Positions 8,630-18,309 are shown, numbered from the stretch's first letter. The stretch is DNA of 64,000 nt from Actinomadura sp. J1-007 (GCF_009793335.1 NZ_WING01000001.1:5518001-5582000), one strand, 5' to 3'. Notes: generated by a model from the sequence alone, not told the origin. Made by a program: numbers and translations.

Positions 8630-9298
8630 ATGCGCGCACACCAGATCGACCGTCCGGCGGATCTCGACGTGGTCCGTGAGTCCTATGACCAGGTGGCCGA
8701 CAACTACGCCCACATGGTGCGGACGACGGGGATCGGCGACATCCGCACCCACCCGTGGCTCAAGGCGTCGATCGACGCGTTCGCCGACACCGTGGGGCGG
8801 CTCGGGCCCGTTCTCGACGTCGGCTGCGGGCCCGGAACGGTGACGGCCTACCTCGCCGAACGCGGACTCGACGTGTCCGGCGTGGACCTGTCTCCCCGCA
8901 TGGTCGAGAACGCGCGCCGCCTCCATCCGCGATGCCGCTTCAGCGTCGCCTCCGCCACCGACCTCGACCTCGATGAGGCGTCCCTGGGCGGCGTCCTCGG
9001 GTGGTGGTCGCTGTTCAACCTCCCGCGTGACGTCCTGCCCCAGGTCGTGGCCGCGTTCGCGCGGGCGCTGAAGCCAGGCGGGCACTTCATCACCGCGACA
9101 CACGTCGGCGACGAGGACGTGGTGCGCACCGAGGCGTACGGTGGCGTGCCCGTTCGCTGGACGACGCACAAATGGCGGCCCGAACAGCTCGTGGCCCTGA
9201 TCGAGCAGGCCGGACTGCGCCCCGTCGCCGAACTCCGGCTTCCCGCGGACGAGCAGACCGGGCCGGGCGTGGTCGTCATGGCCGAACGGCCGGGCTGA
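8630..9298 (+). CDS. class I SAM-dependent methyltransferase
   Basis: 222 residues from ATG 8630. The SAM-binding motif I is VLDVGCGPGTVTAYLAERG (about residues 60-78), then VSGVDLSPRMVENARRLHP, with a late hydrophobic strand LKPGGHFITATHVG. The N-terminal part (VVRESYDQVADNYAHMV) is typical of small-molecule methyltransferases. The substrate cannot be read from sequence. It is transcribed divergently from the aldo/keto reductase, with about 160 bases between them. Confidence 0.85.
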   Translation: MRAHQIDRPADLDVVRESYDQVADNYAHMVRTTGIGDIRTHPWLKASIDAFADTVGRLGPVLDVGCGPGTVTAYLAERGLDVSGVDLSPRMVENARRLHPRCRFSVASATDLDLDEASLGGVLGWWSLFNLPRDVLPQVVAAFARALKPGGHFITATHVGDEDVVRTEAYGGVPVRWTTHKWRPEQLVALIEQAGLRPVAELRLPADEQTGPGVVVMAERPG

Positions 9299-9339
9299 GT
9301 CCGAGGGCCTGAGGATCGGGCGCGGCGCGGGCATCCCGG

Positions 9340-10020
9340 CTACGGCGGCTGGTCGGGGGCGGCCTGGGCCAGGCCCGTCCGGTAGGCGATGACGACGAGC
9401 TGCGCCCGGTCGCGGGCGTCCAGCTTCGTCATGGCGCGCTGCACGTGGGCGCGGACGGTGAAGGGGCTGAGGAACATCCGGTCGGCGATCTCCTGGTTGG
9501 ACAGGCCGGTCGCGACCAGCGCCACCATCTCGCGTTCGCGTGGCGTCAGCACGGCGAGCCGTTCGGGCCGGTGCGGCGGCGCGTCGTCCGGCGTGGCCAG
9601 GAAACGGGCGACCAGGGAACGGGTCGCGGCGGGGGACAGCAGGGTGTCGCCGTCGGCGATCGTGCGAACGGCGTCCAGCAGGTCCTCGGCCCCGATGCCC
9701 TTGCCGATGAAGCCTCCGGCCCCCGCGCGCAGCGCCTGGGCGACGTACTCGTCCGTCTCGTACGTGGTGAGGACCAGGATGCGGCTGGCGCGCAGGTCCG
9801 GGTCCGCGCAGATCTCCGACGTGGCGGCGAGGCCGTCCATCTCGGGCATGCGGATGTCCATGACCACCACGTCCGGGCGCAGCTCCCGGGTGAGCCGCAC
9901 CGCCTCCCCGCCGTCGGCGGCCTCGCCGACCACGGTGATGTCGTCGGCGCTGTCGAGAAGCATCCGGAAGGCGCCCCGCAGCAGCGCCTGGTCGTCGGCG
10001 AGCAGCACGCGAAGCGTCAC
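9340..10020 (-). CDS. NarL/LuxR-type two-component response regulator
   Basis: 226 residues. The receiver domain has acidic residues at 9-10, phosphoacceptor Asp55 (VVVMDIRMPEMDG) and Lys107 (GFIGKG). The C-terminal HTH is LTPREREMVALVATGLSNQE, then FTVRAHVQRAMTKLDARD. GTG 10020 overlaps the TGA of the upstream histidine kinase by four bases, so the pair is translationally coupled. With the kinase and the MMPL exporter (11333-13573) it forms a three-gene operon, suggesting that the system controls or senses export. Confidence 0.95.
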   Translation of the reverse strand: MTLRVLLADDQALLRGAFRMLLDSADDITVVGEAADGGEAVRLTRELRPDVVVMDIRMPEMDGLAATSEICADPDLRASRILVLTTYETDEYVAQALRAGAGGFIGKGIGAEDLLDAVRTIADGDTLLSPAATRSLVARFLATPDDAPPHRPERLAVLTPREREMVALVATGLSNQEIADRMFLSPFTVRAHVQRAMTKLDARDRAQLVVIAYRTGLAQAAPDQPP

Positions 10021-11324
10021 GGCGCGTCACCGTCCTCTCCGGCGATCGTCCGTCCTTCGTCTGCCGTTGCGGCGGGTGTCCGTTCATCGGCGGCTGTTGT
10101 GGCGGCGGGCTTCCGTGCCGGGTCCTTGGTGGGCGGGAGGGGGAGGTCGGCGGTGACGAGGAAGCCGCCTTCCGGGCGCTTGCCCGCGGAGAGGTGTCCG
10201 CCGACCGCGGTGGCGCGTTCGCGCATGCCGATCAGGCCGTACCCGGGCGGACGGTCCGCGGCCGTGGACGCGGCCGGGGCCGGGGCCGTACGGGTGCCTT
10301 CTCCGTCGTCGGCGACGGTGATGGTGAGGCGGTCGCGGTTCCAGGCGAGGCGCACCTGGGCGCTGCCGGTGCCGGCGTGCTTGGTCACGTTGGTCAGGGC
10401 CTCCTGGACGATGCGGTAGGCGGTGAGGTCCACTCCCGGCGGCAGCGGCCTGGCCGCGCCCTCCTGGTGCACCGACACCTCCAGGCCCGCGCGGCGGAAG
10501 GAATCGAGGAGCGTGGGCAGGCGGGACAGGCCGGGCGCCGGTTCGGCGGGCGCGGCGGCGTCCCCGGTCTGGCGGAGCAGGCCGACCGTGGCCCGCAGGT
10601 CGTCGAGCGCGTCGGCGGTGGTCTGGACGAGTTCGTTCAGGCTCTTGCGGGTCTGCTCCGGGCGGGAGTCGAAGAGGTGCGCGGCGACCGCGGCCTGCGC
10701 GTTGGCGAGGGTGATCTGGTGGGCCACGAGGTCGTGCAGCTCCCGGGCGATGCGGACCCGTTCCTCGGCCACTCTCCGGCGCGCCTCGCTGTCGCGGCTC
10801 TCCTCGGCCCGCCGGGCCCGCTCCTCCACGGCCGCCAGGTAGGCGCGCCGGTGCTGCGCCGACTGGCCGAGCACCCCGGCGACCAGCGGGAACGCCGCCA
10901 CCGCGCCCATCCGGCTCGCGTCCTTCCACGACAGGGCCCCGAGGAACGGGGTGGAGGCGACCAGCAGCGCCGCGGAGGTGAGCGACACCGCGCTCGCCGC
11001 GCGCCGTTCGGTGCGCACGGCGAGCGAGTAGGCGGTGATCACGGCGGGGGCCACGACGAGCGGGTTGAGCAGCAGGCCGAGGAGCGGGACCAGCACGCCG
11101 CACGCGGTCGTGGCCGCCATGGCGAGCAGCGGCGCCCGGTGCCGCAGCGGCAGGACGGCGCAGGACGCCGCGGCGAGGAGGTAGGCGAGGGCGGGCGGCG
11201 CGCCCAGCGTGTCGTCGACCTGGATCACGCCGCCGAGCAGGCACAGCGCGAACGCCGCCGCGATGGTCGCCGCCTCCCGCCGCCACGTGCCGCGCGGCCG
11301 CGGGCCGCCCCCGGTGCTCGCCAT
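10017..11324 (-). CDS. sensor histidine kinase (HisKA_3 type)
   Basis: 435 residues from ATG 11324. The N-terminal half has four to five hydrophobic segments (about residues 18-160) with very short loops, so it likely senses within the membrane. The phosphoacceptor is His197 in RVRIARELHDLVAHQIT, followed by the dimerisation helices. The HATPase_c domain carries IVQEALTNVTKHAG (N box), ITVADDGEG (G1) and GYGLIGMRERATAVGG (G2). The Thr/Ala-rich tail has no role I recognise. It starts nine bases after the MMPL stop and overlaps the response regulator start by four bases. Confidence 0.94.
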   Translation of the reverse strand: MASTGGGPRPRGTWRREAATIAAAFALCLLGGVIQVDDTLGAPPALAYLLAAASCAVLPLRHRAPLLAMAATTACGVLVPLLGLLLNPLVVAPAVITAYSLAVRTERRAASAVSLTSAALLVASTPFLGALSWKDASRMGAVAAFPLVAGVLGQSAQHRRAYLAAVEERARRAEESRDSEARRRVAEERVRIARELHDLVAHQITLANAQAAVAAHLFDSRPEQTRKSLNELVQTTADALDDLRATVGLLRQTGDAAAPAEPAPGLSRLPTLLDSFRRAGLEVSVHQEGAARPLPPGVDLTAYRIVQEALTNVTKHAGTGSAQVRLAWNRDRLTITVADDGEGTRTAPAPAASTAADRPPGYGLIGMRERATAVGGHLSAGKRPEGGFLVTADLPLPPTKDPARKPAATTAADERTPAATADEGRTIAGEDGDAP

Positions 11325-11332
11325 GGCCGGGC

Positions 11333-13573
11333 TCAGGGCCGGCGGCGGCCGGCGGGGACCGGCGGCGCCGCGTCCGGCCCGGCCGCGGGGGCCGGGTCCC
11401 GCCCGCTCAGCGCCTCGCCCTCGATGTCCACGTTCGGCAGCACGCGGTCCAGGATACGGGGCAGCCACCAGGCCCGGCGGCCGAGCAGCGCCAGTACCGC
11501 GGGCGCGATCGCCATCCGGACCACGAACGCGTCGAAGGCGACGGCGGAGGCCAGGCCGACGCCCATCGTCTGGATCGTCGGGTTGGTCATCCCGACGAAC
11601 CCGGCGAACACGCTGATCATGATGATCGCCGCCGCGGCCACCACCCGTCCGCTGTGCCGGAAGCCGCTGACGACCGCCTCGCCGGGGGACGCGCCGTGGA
11701 CGTACGACTCCCGCATCCGGGTGAGGAGGAAGACCTCGTAGTCCATGGCGAGGCCGAACACGATCCCGATGACGAGGATCGGCATCAGCGACATGACCGG
11801 CCCGGTCTGCTCGATGCCGATCAGGTCCGCGCCCCACCCCCACTGGAAGACGGCGACGAGCACGCCGAACGCGGCGCCCACCGACAGCAGGAACCCGAGC
11901 GCCGCCTTCACCGGTACCAGGAGCGAGCGGAACACCACCATCAGCAGAAGCACCGCCAGGCCGATGACCACGGACAGGTAGGGGAGGAGGGCGTCGGACA
12001 TCGCTTCGGAGATGTCGATGTTCAGCGCGGTGGTGCCGGTCACGAAGATGCCCGCGCCCGTGCCCGCCTCGACCTCCGAGACCGCGCGCCGCAGCTCGTG
12101 CACCAGGTCCTTGGTCTCGCCGCTGTTCGGCGCGGTCCGCGGGACGGCGGTGAGGACGGCCGTGTCCCCGGACCGGCTGAGCGCCGGATCACCGACCGAC
12201 GCGACCCCGTCCACGCCCCGTACGGTCCGGACGGCCCGTTCCGTGGCGGCCTGGGCGTCCGCGGCGTCCGAGAGGTCCACGACCACGGTCAACGGGCCGT
12301 TGAAGCCGGCGCCGAAGCCCTCCGACAGCAGGTCGTACGCGCGGCGCTGGGTGGTCTCCACCGACTTGGCCTCGTCCCCGGGCAGCCCGAGTTCGAGGCT
12401 CAGCGCCGGCAGCGCGACGGCGCCGAGCCCGAGCCCGGCGACCATCAGCACGGCCACCGGCCGCCGCAGGACGAACCGCGCCCAGCGGGTGCCGAGCCCC
12501 GCCCGGTCGGCCGCGGCGGACGCCGGGTGCTCGCCGTCGCGCCGTTCGGCCTTGCGGACGGCGCGCGACAGGACCCGGCGGCCGAAGAAGCCGAACAGCG
12601 CGGGACTGAGGGTCAGCGCGACCAGTACGGCGAGGGCGACGGCGCCCGCGCCGCCCAAGCCCATCTTGGTCAGCTCGGGGATCCCGACGACCCCCAGCCC
12701 GACGAGGGCGATGAAGACGGTGGCGCCCGCGAAGACGACGGCGGACCCGGCCGTCCCGACCGCCCGCCCGGCGGCCTCCTCCGGCTCCCTGCCCTGCGCG
12801 CGCTCGTCGCGGAAGCGGGAGGTGATGAAGAGCGCGTAGTCGATGCCGACCGCCAGCCCCAGCATCAGCGCCAGGATGGCGACGGTGGACGTCAGGCCCA
12901 GCGGGACGGCCAGGGCGGAGACCGCGCCGAACGCGATGGCCACGCCCAGGAAGGCGGTCAGCAGCGACAGCCCGGCCGCGACGAGCGACCCGAGCGTGAC
13001 GACCAGCACCACCGCCGCCACCACCACGCCGATGATCTCCGTCGTACCGCCCGGCGGCTCGTCCGAATCGAGGGCCGAGCCGCCGATCTCCACGGTCAGC
13101 CCCGCGCCCCGGGCCTGGCCCGCGGCGTCCTCAAGGGCCTTCTTCGTCGCCCCGGTCAGGTCGGCGACGTCCGCGGTGTAGGTGACCGTGGAGTAGGCGA
13201 TGGTGCCGTCCCCGCTGACGGCGCCGGTCTTGTAGGGGTCGGTGGTCGACGCCACCTGGTCCCCTCGGCCCAGCGAGCCGAGCGTGCCCTCGACGACCGC
13301 CCTGGTCTTCTGGGCCGTCACCCGCTGCCCGTCCGGGGCCTGGAACACCAGGCGGGCCTCGGCCCCTTGGGAGTTGCTCTGCGGGAAGCGCTCGTCCAGC
13401 AGGTCGAACGCCTTCTGCGATTCGGTGCCGGGCATGGAGAGGTCCTCCTCCTGCCCGGACGGCGCCACGGCCGCCGCGACCCCGGCCAGCACCAGGGCGC
13501 CCAGCCACAGAACGCCCACGAGCCGGCGGCGCCGGAAGGCCCACCGTCCGATCCGGTAAAGAAATGTCGCCAC
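11333..13573 (-). CDS. MMPL-family (RND-type) membrane exporter
   Basis: 746 residues from GTG 13573, which has GGAG about ten bases upstream; the open frame extends further up, but only this start fits the family. It has twin repeats of one TM, a large extracytoplasmic domain and five TMs, as in MmpL/YdfJ proteins. A basic N-terminus and first TM (RRLVGVLWLGALVLAGVAAA) come first. The first TM block includes VDYALF-type residues (AVGIDYALFITSRFRDERAQ). The second block has FGLAMDYEVFLLTRMRESYV, where Asp-Tyr is expected to carry protons. It probably exports lipids or drugs. It is the first gene of an operon with a histidine kinase and response regulator. Confidence 0.93.
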   Translation of the reverse strand: MATFLYRIGRWAFRRRRLVGVLWLGALVLAGVAAAVAPSGQEEDLSMPGTESQKAFDLLDERFPQSNSQGAEARLVFQAPDGQRVTAQKTRAVVEGTLGSLGRGDQVASTTDPYKTGAVSGDGTIAYSTVTYTADVADLTGATKKALEDAAGQARGAGLTVEIGGSALDSDEPPGGTTEIIGVVVAAVVLVVTLGSLVAAGLSLLTAFLGVAIAFGAVSALAVPLGLTSTVAILALMLGLAVGIDYALFITSRFRDERAQGREPEEAAGRAVGTAGSAVVFAGATVFIALVGLGVVGIPELTKMGLGGAGAVALAVLVALTLSPALFGFFGRRVLSRAVRKAERRDGEHPASAAADRAGLGTRWARFVLRRPVAVLMVAGLGLGAVALPALSLELGLPGDEAKSVETTQRRAYDLLSEGFGAGFNGPLTVVVDLSDAADAQAATERAVRTVRGVDGVASVGDPALSRSGDTAVLTAVPRTAPNSGETKDLVHELRRAVSEVEAGTGAGIFVTGTTALNIDISEAMSDALLPYLSVVIGLAVLLLMVVFRSLLVPVKAALGFLLSVGAAFGVLVAVFQWGWGADLIGIEQTGPVMSLMPILVIGIVFGLAMDYEVFLLTRMRESYVHGASPGEAVVSGFRHSGRVVAAAAIIMISVFAGFVGMTNPTIQTMGVGLASAVAFDAFVVRMAIAPAVLALLGRRAWWLPRILDRVLPNVDIEGEALSGRDPAPAAGPDAAPPVPAGRRRP

Positions 13574-13749
13574 CGTTCGATCACTCCAGACGCCGTCAGG
13601 AAAGGGAGATGCGCGAGATTCACGCGCCCCTCCACACTCGCGTCCGGCGCCCCGCCGGGGCATCGTCCCCTGCCGCCGTCTTCCCCTGGTCCGCCCGGAC
13701 CAGCGCCCTGCCCGCCCTAGTGCGAACGCACCAGACCGGGTCCGCGGGC

Positions 13750-15711
13750 TCAGGCTCCGGGGCGGTCGCCTCGGGAGGCTTCCCAGGCGGCCATGAGGCC
13801 GAGCAGCTCCATGTTCTCCAGGGTGGGCGTCCGCGGGTCCAGCTCGCGGTACCGCTGGTACACGTTGGCGACGACGCGTTCGGAGTCGAGCCAGGCGGCG
13901 TACTCGCCGAGGTCGATGCCGTCGGCCGCCTCCTGGAACGTGAGGCCCGCGGCGTGCGCGGCGTCGGCCTGCTCCTTGACGTGGGCCAGGTAGCCGCGGA
14001 CGGCGCGGATCCCGTCGGGGTCGGTGACCGGGCCGTGCCCGGGCACGACGGTGGGCGCGTCCAGGGCGATCATGGCGTCGCAGGCGGCGATCCAGTTGCC
14101 GATCGGGCCGCTCCACACGATCGGCGTGCAGCCGATGAACAGCAGGTCGCCGCCGAACAGCACGCCCGCGTCCGGCACGTGCACCACCGAGTCGGCGGCG
14201 GTGTGCGCGGGGCCCAGGTTCAGCACGCGCACCTCCCGTCCGCCGACGTCCAGGGTGAGCTCCCTGTCGTACGTCTCGTCGGGCAGGCGCGGCCGGATCC
14301 CGCCGAAGTCGAACGCCCGGAACCTCTCGCGCAGGTACGGGCTCAGGACGGGCCCGAGGTCGAAGACCTGCGTGCCCGCCAGCAGCTCCGGCGCCATCTC
14401 GTGCCCCATCTCCTCGGCCGTCCCGCGCGCGGCGACGATGCGCACCTCGTCGCCGAGCAACTGGTTGCCGTGGGTGTGGTCGCCGTTGGCGTGCGTCAGG
14501 ACGGCATGGGTCAGCGGTCGCCGCCGGGTGACCGGTGCGAGCGCGTCGAGCAGCTCGCGGGTCAGGCGCAGGTCGAAGAGGGTGTCGACGAGCAGGGACG
14601 CGCCGTCCCCGGCGATCAGCCCGGCGTTGCTCCAGCCGTAGCCGCCGTCGGGTTGCAGCCACGCCCACACGTCCCGGCCGACCTCGTGCAGGCCGCGCGT
14701 GTAGGGCGCCGCGGACGGCCGCGCCGCCGCCGGGTTCGCCCGGCGCGGGCGCGCCCGCCGGCCGGGACGCGGCCGGTCGGCCAGCGGGTGCGGGAGGCCC
14801 GCGGCGCGGACGGTCTGCCGGACCTCGCCGAGCCCCCGCACCGACAGGCGGACCACGTCGCCGTCCTTGAGCCAGCCGGGGAACGAGCCGAGGTCGGCCA
14901 GGTCGATGTGCTCAAGGAGGCAGCAGCCCGGCACGGTGCCCGAGCCGACGACGTCGCCGGGACGCAGCTCGACGCCGCGGGACGCGTAGGACAGCACCTC
15001 GCCGAACGTCCAGTCCATCGCCCCGGTGCTCCCCGCGCCGATCCGCGCGCCGTTGACGGTGGCCTCGACGTCCAGGGCGAGCCCGCCGTCCACGCGGTAG
15101 GGCTCCAGCTCGTCCGGGGTGACCAGCCACGGACCCAGCGTGGTGGCGCCGTCCTTGCCCTTGGCCTGCCCGAGTCCGAGGCCGCCCTCCTTGAGTTGCA
15201 GGTCGCGGGCGGACCAGTCGCAGTAGATCGTGTATCCGGCGATGTGCCGTTCGGCCTCCTCGGGCGTGAGATCGCGACCGCCGGGGCCGACGACGGCGGC
15301 GATCTCCAGCTCGAAGTCGAACCAGGCGCTGCCGGGAGAGATCCGCACGTCCTCGTAGGGCCCGACGATCGTGCTCGGCGAAGCGAAGTAGAACGCCGGG
15401 ATCTCGTACCAGACGTCCTCCAGATCAACGGATTGACCCATCGCCGCGCGGCAGTTGCGCATGTGGTCCAGAAAGCACAGCGCGTCCCGGACGGCGGGCG
15501 GCCTCGGAATCGGCGCCAGCAGCCGCACCCGTTCCAGCGGGACGGTCTCGTACGGGGCGTTCAGCGCCTCCTCGCCGACGGCGCGCAGCCCCGCGGCCCC
15601 GCGCCCGACCAGCTCGACCAACCGCGCCCCCGGCGGCAGCGCGTGCACGACCCCGTCCGCGAGCACGCCGACCCGTTCTCCCGAGCCCGCCTCAAAGGTG
15701 ACCCAACGCAT
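13750..15711 (-). CDS. fused fumarylacetoacetate-hydrolase / metallo-beta-lactamase-fold enzyme
   Basis: 653 residues from ATG 15711, with AGGAGAGGGG upstream. Residues 1 to about 330 are a FAH-family domain, with metal-site signatures WFDFELEIAAVVG and GYTIYCDWSARDLQ and a C-terminal RPGDVVGSGTVPG. A Pro/Arg-rich linker (RPRPGRRARPRRANPAAARP) leads to an MBL-fold domain. That domain has LTHANGDHTHGNQ (HxNxDH metal motif), GVLFGGDLLFIG and VVPGHGPVTDPDG. FAH enzymes hydrolyse C-C bonds of beta-keto acids; MBL hydrolases usually cut esters or lactones. The two normally occur as adjacent separate genes. The linker contains no stop in any frame and no new start near the MBL domain, so the fusion looks real. 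A 9-bp-arm palindrome overlaps the leader. Confidence 0.85.
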   Translation of the reverse strand: MRWVTFEAGSGERVGVLADGVVHALPPGARLVELVGRGAAGLRAVGEEALNAPYETVPLERVRLLAPIPRPPAVRDALCFLDHMRNCRAAMGQSVDLEDVWYEIPAFYFASPSTIVGPYEDVRISPGSAWFDFELEIAAVVGPGGRDLTPEEAERHIAGYTIYCDWSARDLQLKEGGLGLGQAKGKDGATTLGPWLVTPDELEPYRVDGGLALDVEATVNGARIGAGSTGAMDWTFGEVLSYASRGVELRPGDVVGSGTVPGCCLLEHIDLADLGSFPGWLKDGDVVRLSVRGLGEVRQTVRAAGLPHPLADRPRPGRRARPRRANPAAARPSAAPYTRGLHEVGRDVWAWLQPDGGYGWSNAGLIAGDGASLLVDTLFDLRLTRELLDALAPVTRRRPLTHAVLTHANGDHTHGNQLLGDEVRIVAARGTAEEMGHEMAPELLAGTQVFDLGPVLSPYLRERFRAFDFGGIRPRLPDETYDRELTLDVGGREVRVLNLGPAHTAADSVVHVPDAGVLFGGDLLFIGCTPIVWSGPIGNWIAACDAMIALDAPTVVPGHGPVTDPDGIRAVRGYLAHVKEQADAAHAAGLTFQEAADGIDLGEYAAWLDSERVVANVYQRYRELDPRTPTLENMELLGLMAAWEASRGDRPGA

Positions 15712-15725
15712 GGCGACCCCTCTCC

Positions 15726-15749
15726 TGTCTATGTCAGTCAACATAGACA
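15726..15749 (-). promoter_or_regulatory. perfect palindromic operator before the FAH-MBL gene
   Basis: TGTCTATGT (15726-15734), six-base spacer, ACATAGACA (15741-15749). It lies 15-38 bases upstream of ATG 15711 and abuts the ribosome site. This fits a repressor of the GntR, IclR or TetR class. No regulator gene is adjacent, so the binding protein is unknown. Confidence 0.7.
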
Positions 15750-15783
15750 AGCCCAACGCGGCCGCCCCTCCACCGGCCACCAC

Positions 15784-16209
15784 CCCCGACGACTTCGCCG
15801 TCGCACTTCTCAGAACGATCGTCGTACCCCACCATCAATGCCGCATAGCCCCCGCTACCGTCGACCTCGACCGCGCTCACGGCACCCTGCGGCCATCCTC
15901 ACCGCAGCACTCGCCCACACTCCCGCCGACCCCGCGCTCATCCGCTGACCACCGGGCAAAGCACGCCCTCAACGGCCCGTGATGTCAGGAGCCCTTAAGG
16001 ACAACCTCGGAATCCTCAAGCCGGGCTTCGCGGAATGGTTCGCCGACCTTCAGCGACGGTCTCGGCTCCGATCACCGTCATGCCGTACCGAAGAAGCGGG
16101 CGTAGGCGGATGGTCTGCGCGATGCCGACGGGATTCGGCGGCGGGCTCTTGCGCCTGGGGTGCAAGGTCGAGCCGGCTGGGCTTCGGTAGCGATGTCATG
16201 CCAGCGATT
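15784..16209. other. intergenic stretch at the 3' edge of the low-GC island
   Basis: No supported gene, tRNA or insertion-sequence end was found on either strand. The short frames here are Arg/Pro-rich. Base composition shifts from very GC-rich to moderate at about 15950-16050, marking the boundary with the defence-type operon that begins (by its last gene) at 16210. Confidence 0.45.
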
Positions 16210-18309
16210 TCAACGGTTTGCGGAAGGCCGAAGGCCATGGTGGAAGAGGCGCGGCTCTTTTAGGACCTTCCGGGTGTTGGGATGGTCGGCCAGCCGGGCG
16301 GCGAGGGTCGCGGTGGCGAGGTCTTGGGGGAGGGCCGCGTTGAACTTCAGCCCGCGTACAGCCTGTGGGTCCACGTCGGGGTCGACGAGGTAGGGCAGAG
16401 ATCTGCCGGCCTCGCGCCAGGTCGTCGCGTCGAGGTCGCCGCGGAGCCTGATGTAGAGATCGTCGGGACGGGAGCAAGGGTCGGCGAGGGTGCCGAGGGA
16501 CGCCTTCAGCGTGGCGTTGACGCGTGTTCCGGCCCATGTCCACCACAGCACCTCGTCTGGTGAACGGACTATGGCCGTATGGTCTCGGTAGGCCACTTCG
16601 GCGAGCTCGATGCGGGCCGCGGCCAGGGCATCGGTCGCCCGGCGGGTCAAGCGGACAGGAGGATCCTGTCCCAAGACGACATCGCGGACCGCCCGTGCGA
16701 ACTCGAAGGAAATGCCGAAGGACGAGGATGTCGACCAACGTGCGACCCCGCCTGATCCTTCAATGGGGACGACATGGCATCTGCGACGCTTCCAGTCAAT
16801 CCAGTCGACCTGCCAGCTTCGTCCGGCCAAGAGAAGCAACCGAGGGCCGTGTGTCGCCCGGGTGAGGAGCATAGGGTCACAGCGTCCGATCTCCTTGCCG
16901 ACTTGCAGGACGGTGAATTCGGGTGGCGCTGTGAAAGAGGCCATCAAGTCCATAAAATGGCGCTGGCCGAAGGTCTCCTCGGCTTTGCCGCCAATGAAAA
17001 TGCTGTGCCCATCCTGGCTCAGGTAGCCCGCTGACAGCAGATGCGTCAGGAGCGGTCGCGCGTTGTCGGTTTCGAACAGGTGGTGACCGTTCCACCACTC
17101 CGCCCACACTGCATCCCCGATCGTCCCTTCTTGCAGGGCGAGAGCCATGAGCTGCTGCACAATGATGTGTCGGGGATTCGGGGGAGGAAGAGCGGATTCC
17201 ACGTAGCCGGTACTCCAGAGTTGGAGAAGACCGGCCGCGACAAGGAGGTCTTCCTCGGTGAGTGCCAGCAGCAGGCAGTTGCGCACCTGCCCCGGCCGTC
17301 GGCCTGTACGGCCGAGCCGTTGCAGGAAGGAGGACACCGACCATGGCGCATTGATCTGGATGATCCGGTCGAGATCTCCCACGTCGATGCCCAGTTCCAG
17401 GGTGGAGGTCGAGACGATCACACAGTCGCTGGACTGGCTGAAGGCATCCTCGGCGCGTCTTCGCTCGTCGACGGACAGCGACGCGTGGGACAGGAACACG
17501 GTGACGCCGAGCCCACGCAGCGTCTCGCCGAGTTCTTCGACGATCCGGCGGGAGTCGCAGAACACCAACCTCTTCTGGCCATGGTGAAGTGACGCGATGA
17601 CCTTCGCGGCGTTGGCCAGGGTACCGACTCGGTCCAGTTCGACGTCGGGCGCTATGTCAGCCTCGGCGGTGGACGCCACGACTCTGCCGGGACGTTCAGC
17701 GGAGCCCTGTAGCCACGACAGAAGGCCAGACGGGTCGCCGACCGTGGCCGACAGTCCGACTCTTTGGAGGGGCCGGCCGACCATGTGGGCGATGCGCTCG
17801 AGTACGCAGACCAGGTGCCAGCCACGGTCATCCTTGGCGAAGGCGTGCACTTCGTCGACGACGACGGTCCGGACGTCGGCCAGCAGCCGCCGATGGTCGA
17901 CCCCCGTGCTGATAAGCATCGACTCCAGTGATTCAGGAGTGGTCAGCAGAATATCCGGCGGATCGCGCATCATCACCTGCCGTCGGCTGCTGGATATGTC
18001 GCCGTGCCAGACGCCTACCGTCCGGCCGAGCCAGTCCGCATACCGCCTCATCCGTGGTTCCAGATTGTTGAGCAGCGCTTTTAGCGGGCAGACGTATATC
18101 ACTGACAGGCCTGTCCAGCCTTGGTGGTCCATGGCGGTGAGCATGGGGAACAACACGGCCTCCGTCTTGCCGCCCGCGGTCGGGGCGACGAGCAGGGCGT
18201 CCGAGTCCGTGTTGAGCTGGCGCAGTGCCTGTTCTTGTAGCGGGCGCAGCCGCTTCCACCCGAGGGTCGCGGACAGATGGTAGGCCAGGGTCGGATGGAG
18301 CCTTGTCAC
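16210..18309 (-). CDS. Lhr/BrxHI-like superfamily 2 helicase
   Basis: 699 residues, with GTG 18309 overlapping the preceding stop by four bases. All SF2 motifs are visible: LRPLQEQAL (residues 21-29), Walker A PTAGGKTE (43-50), DEVH box (152-155), SAT (187-189), STSTLELGIDVGD (300-312) and QRLGRTGRR (330-338). The DEVH box and the PWSVSSFLQRLGRTGRR stretch are typical of Lhr-type ATP-dependent DNA helicases. The C-terminal 350 residues should hold the winged-helix and beta-barrel-like parts. BrxHI in type 2 BREX is Lhr-like and accompanies BrxD, and here a BrxD-like gene lies immediately upstream. It is the last gene of the seven-gene operon and a likely DNA-acting effector. Confidence 0.92.
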   Translation of the reverse strand: MTRLHPTLAYHLSATLGWKRLRPLQEQALRQLNTDSDALLVAPTAGGKTEAVLFPMLTAMDHQGWTGLSVIYVCPLKALLNNLEPRMRRYADWLGRTVGVWHGDISSSRRQVMMRDPPDILLTTPESLESMLISTGVDHRRLLADVRTVVVDEVHAFAKDDRGWHLVCVLERIAHMVGRPLQRVGLSATVGDPSGLLSWLQGSAERPGRVVASTAEADIAPDVELDRVGTLANAAKVIASLHHGQKRLVFCDSRRIVEELGETLRGLGVTVFLSHASLSVDERRRAEDAFSQSSDCVIVSTSTLELGIDVGDLDRIIQINAPWSVSSFLQRLGRTGRRPGQVRNCLLLALTEEDLLVAAGLLQLWSTGYVESALPPPNPRHIIVQQLMALALQEGTIGDAVWAEWWNGHHLFETDNARPLLTHLLSAGYLSQDGHSIFIGGKAEETFGQRHFMDLMASFTAPPEFTVLQVGKEIGRCDPMLLTRATHGPRLLLLAGRSWQVDWIDWKRRRCHVVPIEGSGGVARWSTSSSFGISFEFARAVRDVVLGQDPPVRLTRRATDALAAARIELAEVAYRDHTAIVRSPDEVLWWTWAGTRVNATLKASLGTLADPCSRPDDLYIRLRGDLDATTWREAGRSLPYLVDPDVDPQAVRGLKFNAALPQDLATATLAARLADHPNTRKVLKEPRLFHHGLRPSANR

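Noticed and set aside
13750..15711. Frameshift error as the cause of the FAH-MBL fusion
   Set aside because: No frame of the linker contains a stop codon and no start precedes the MBL domain, so a one-base error would not restore two normal genes.
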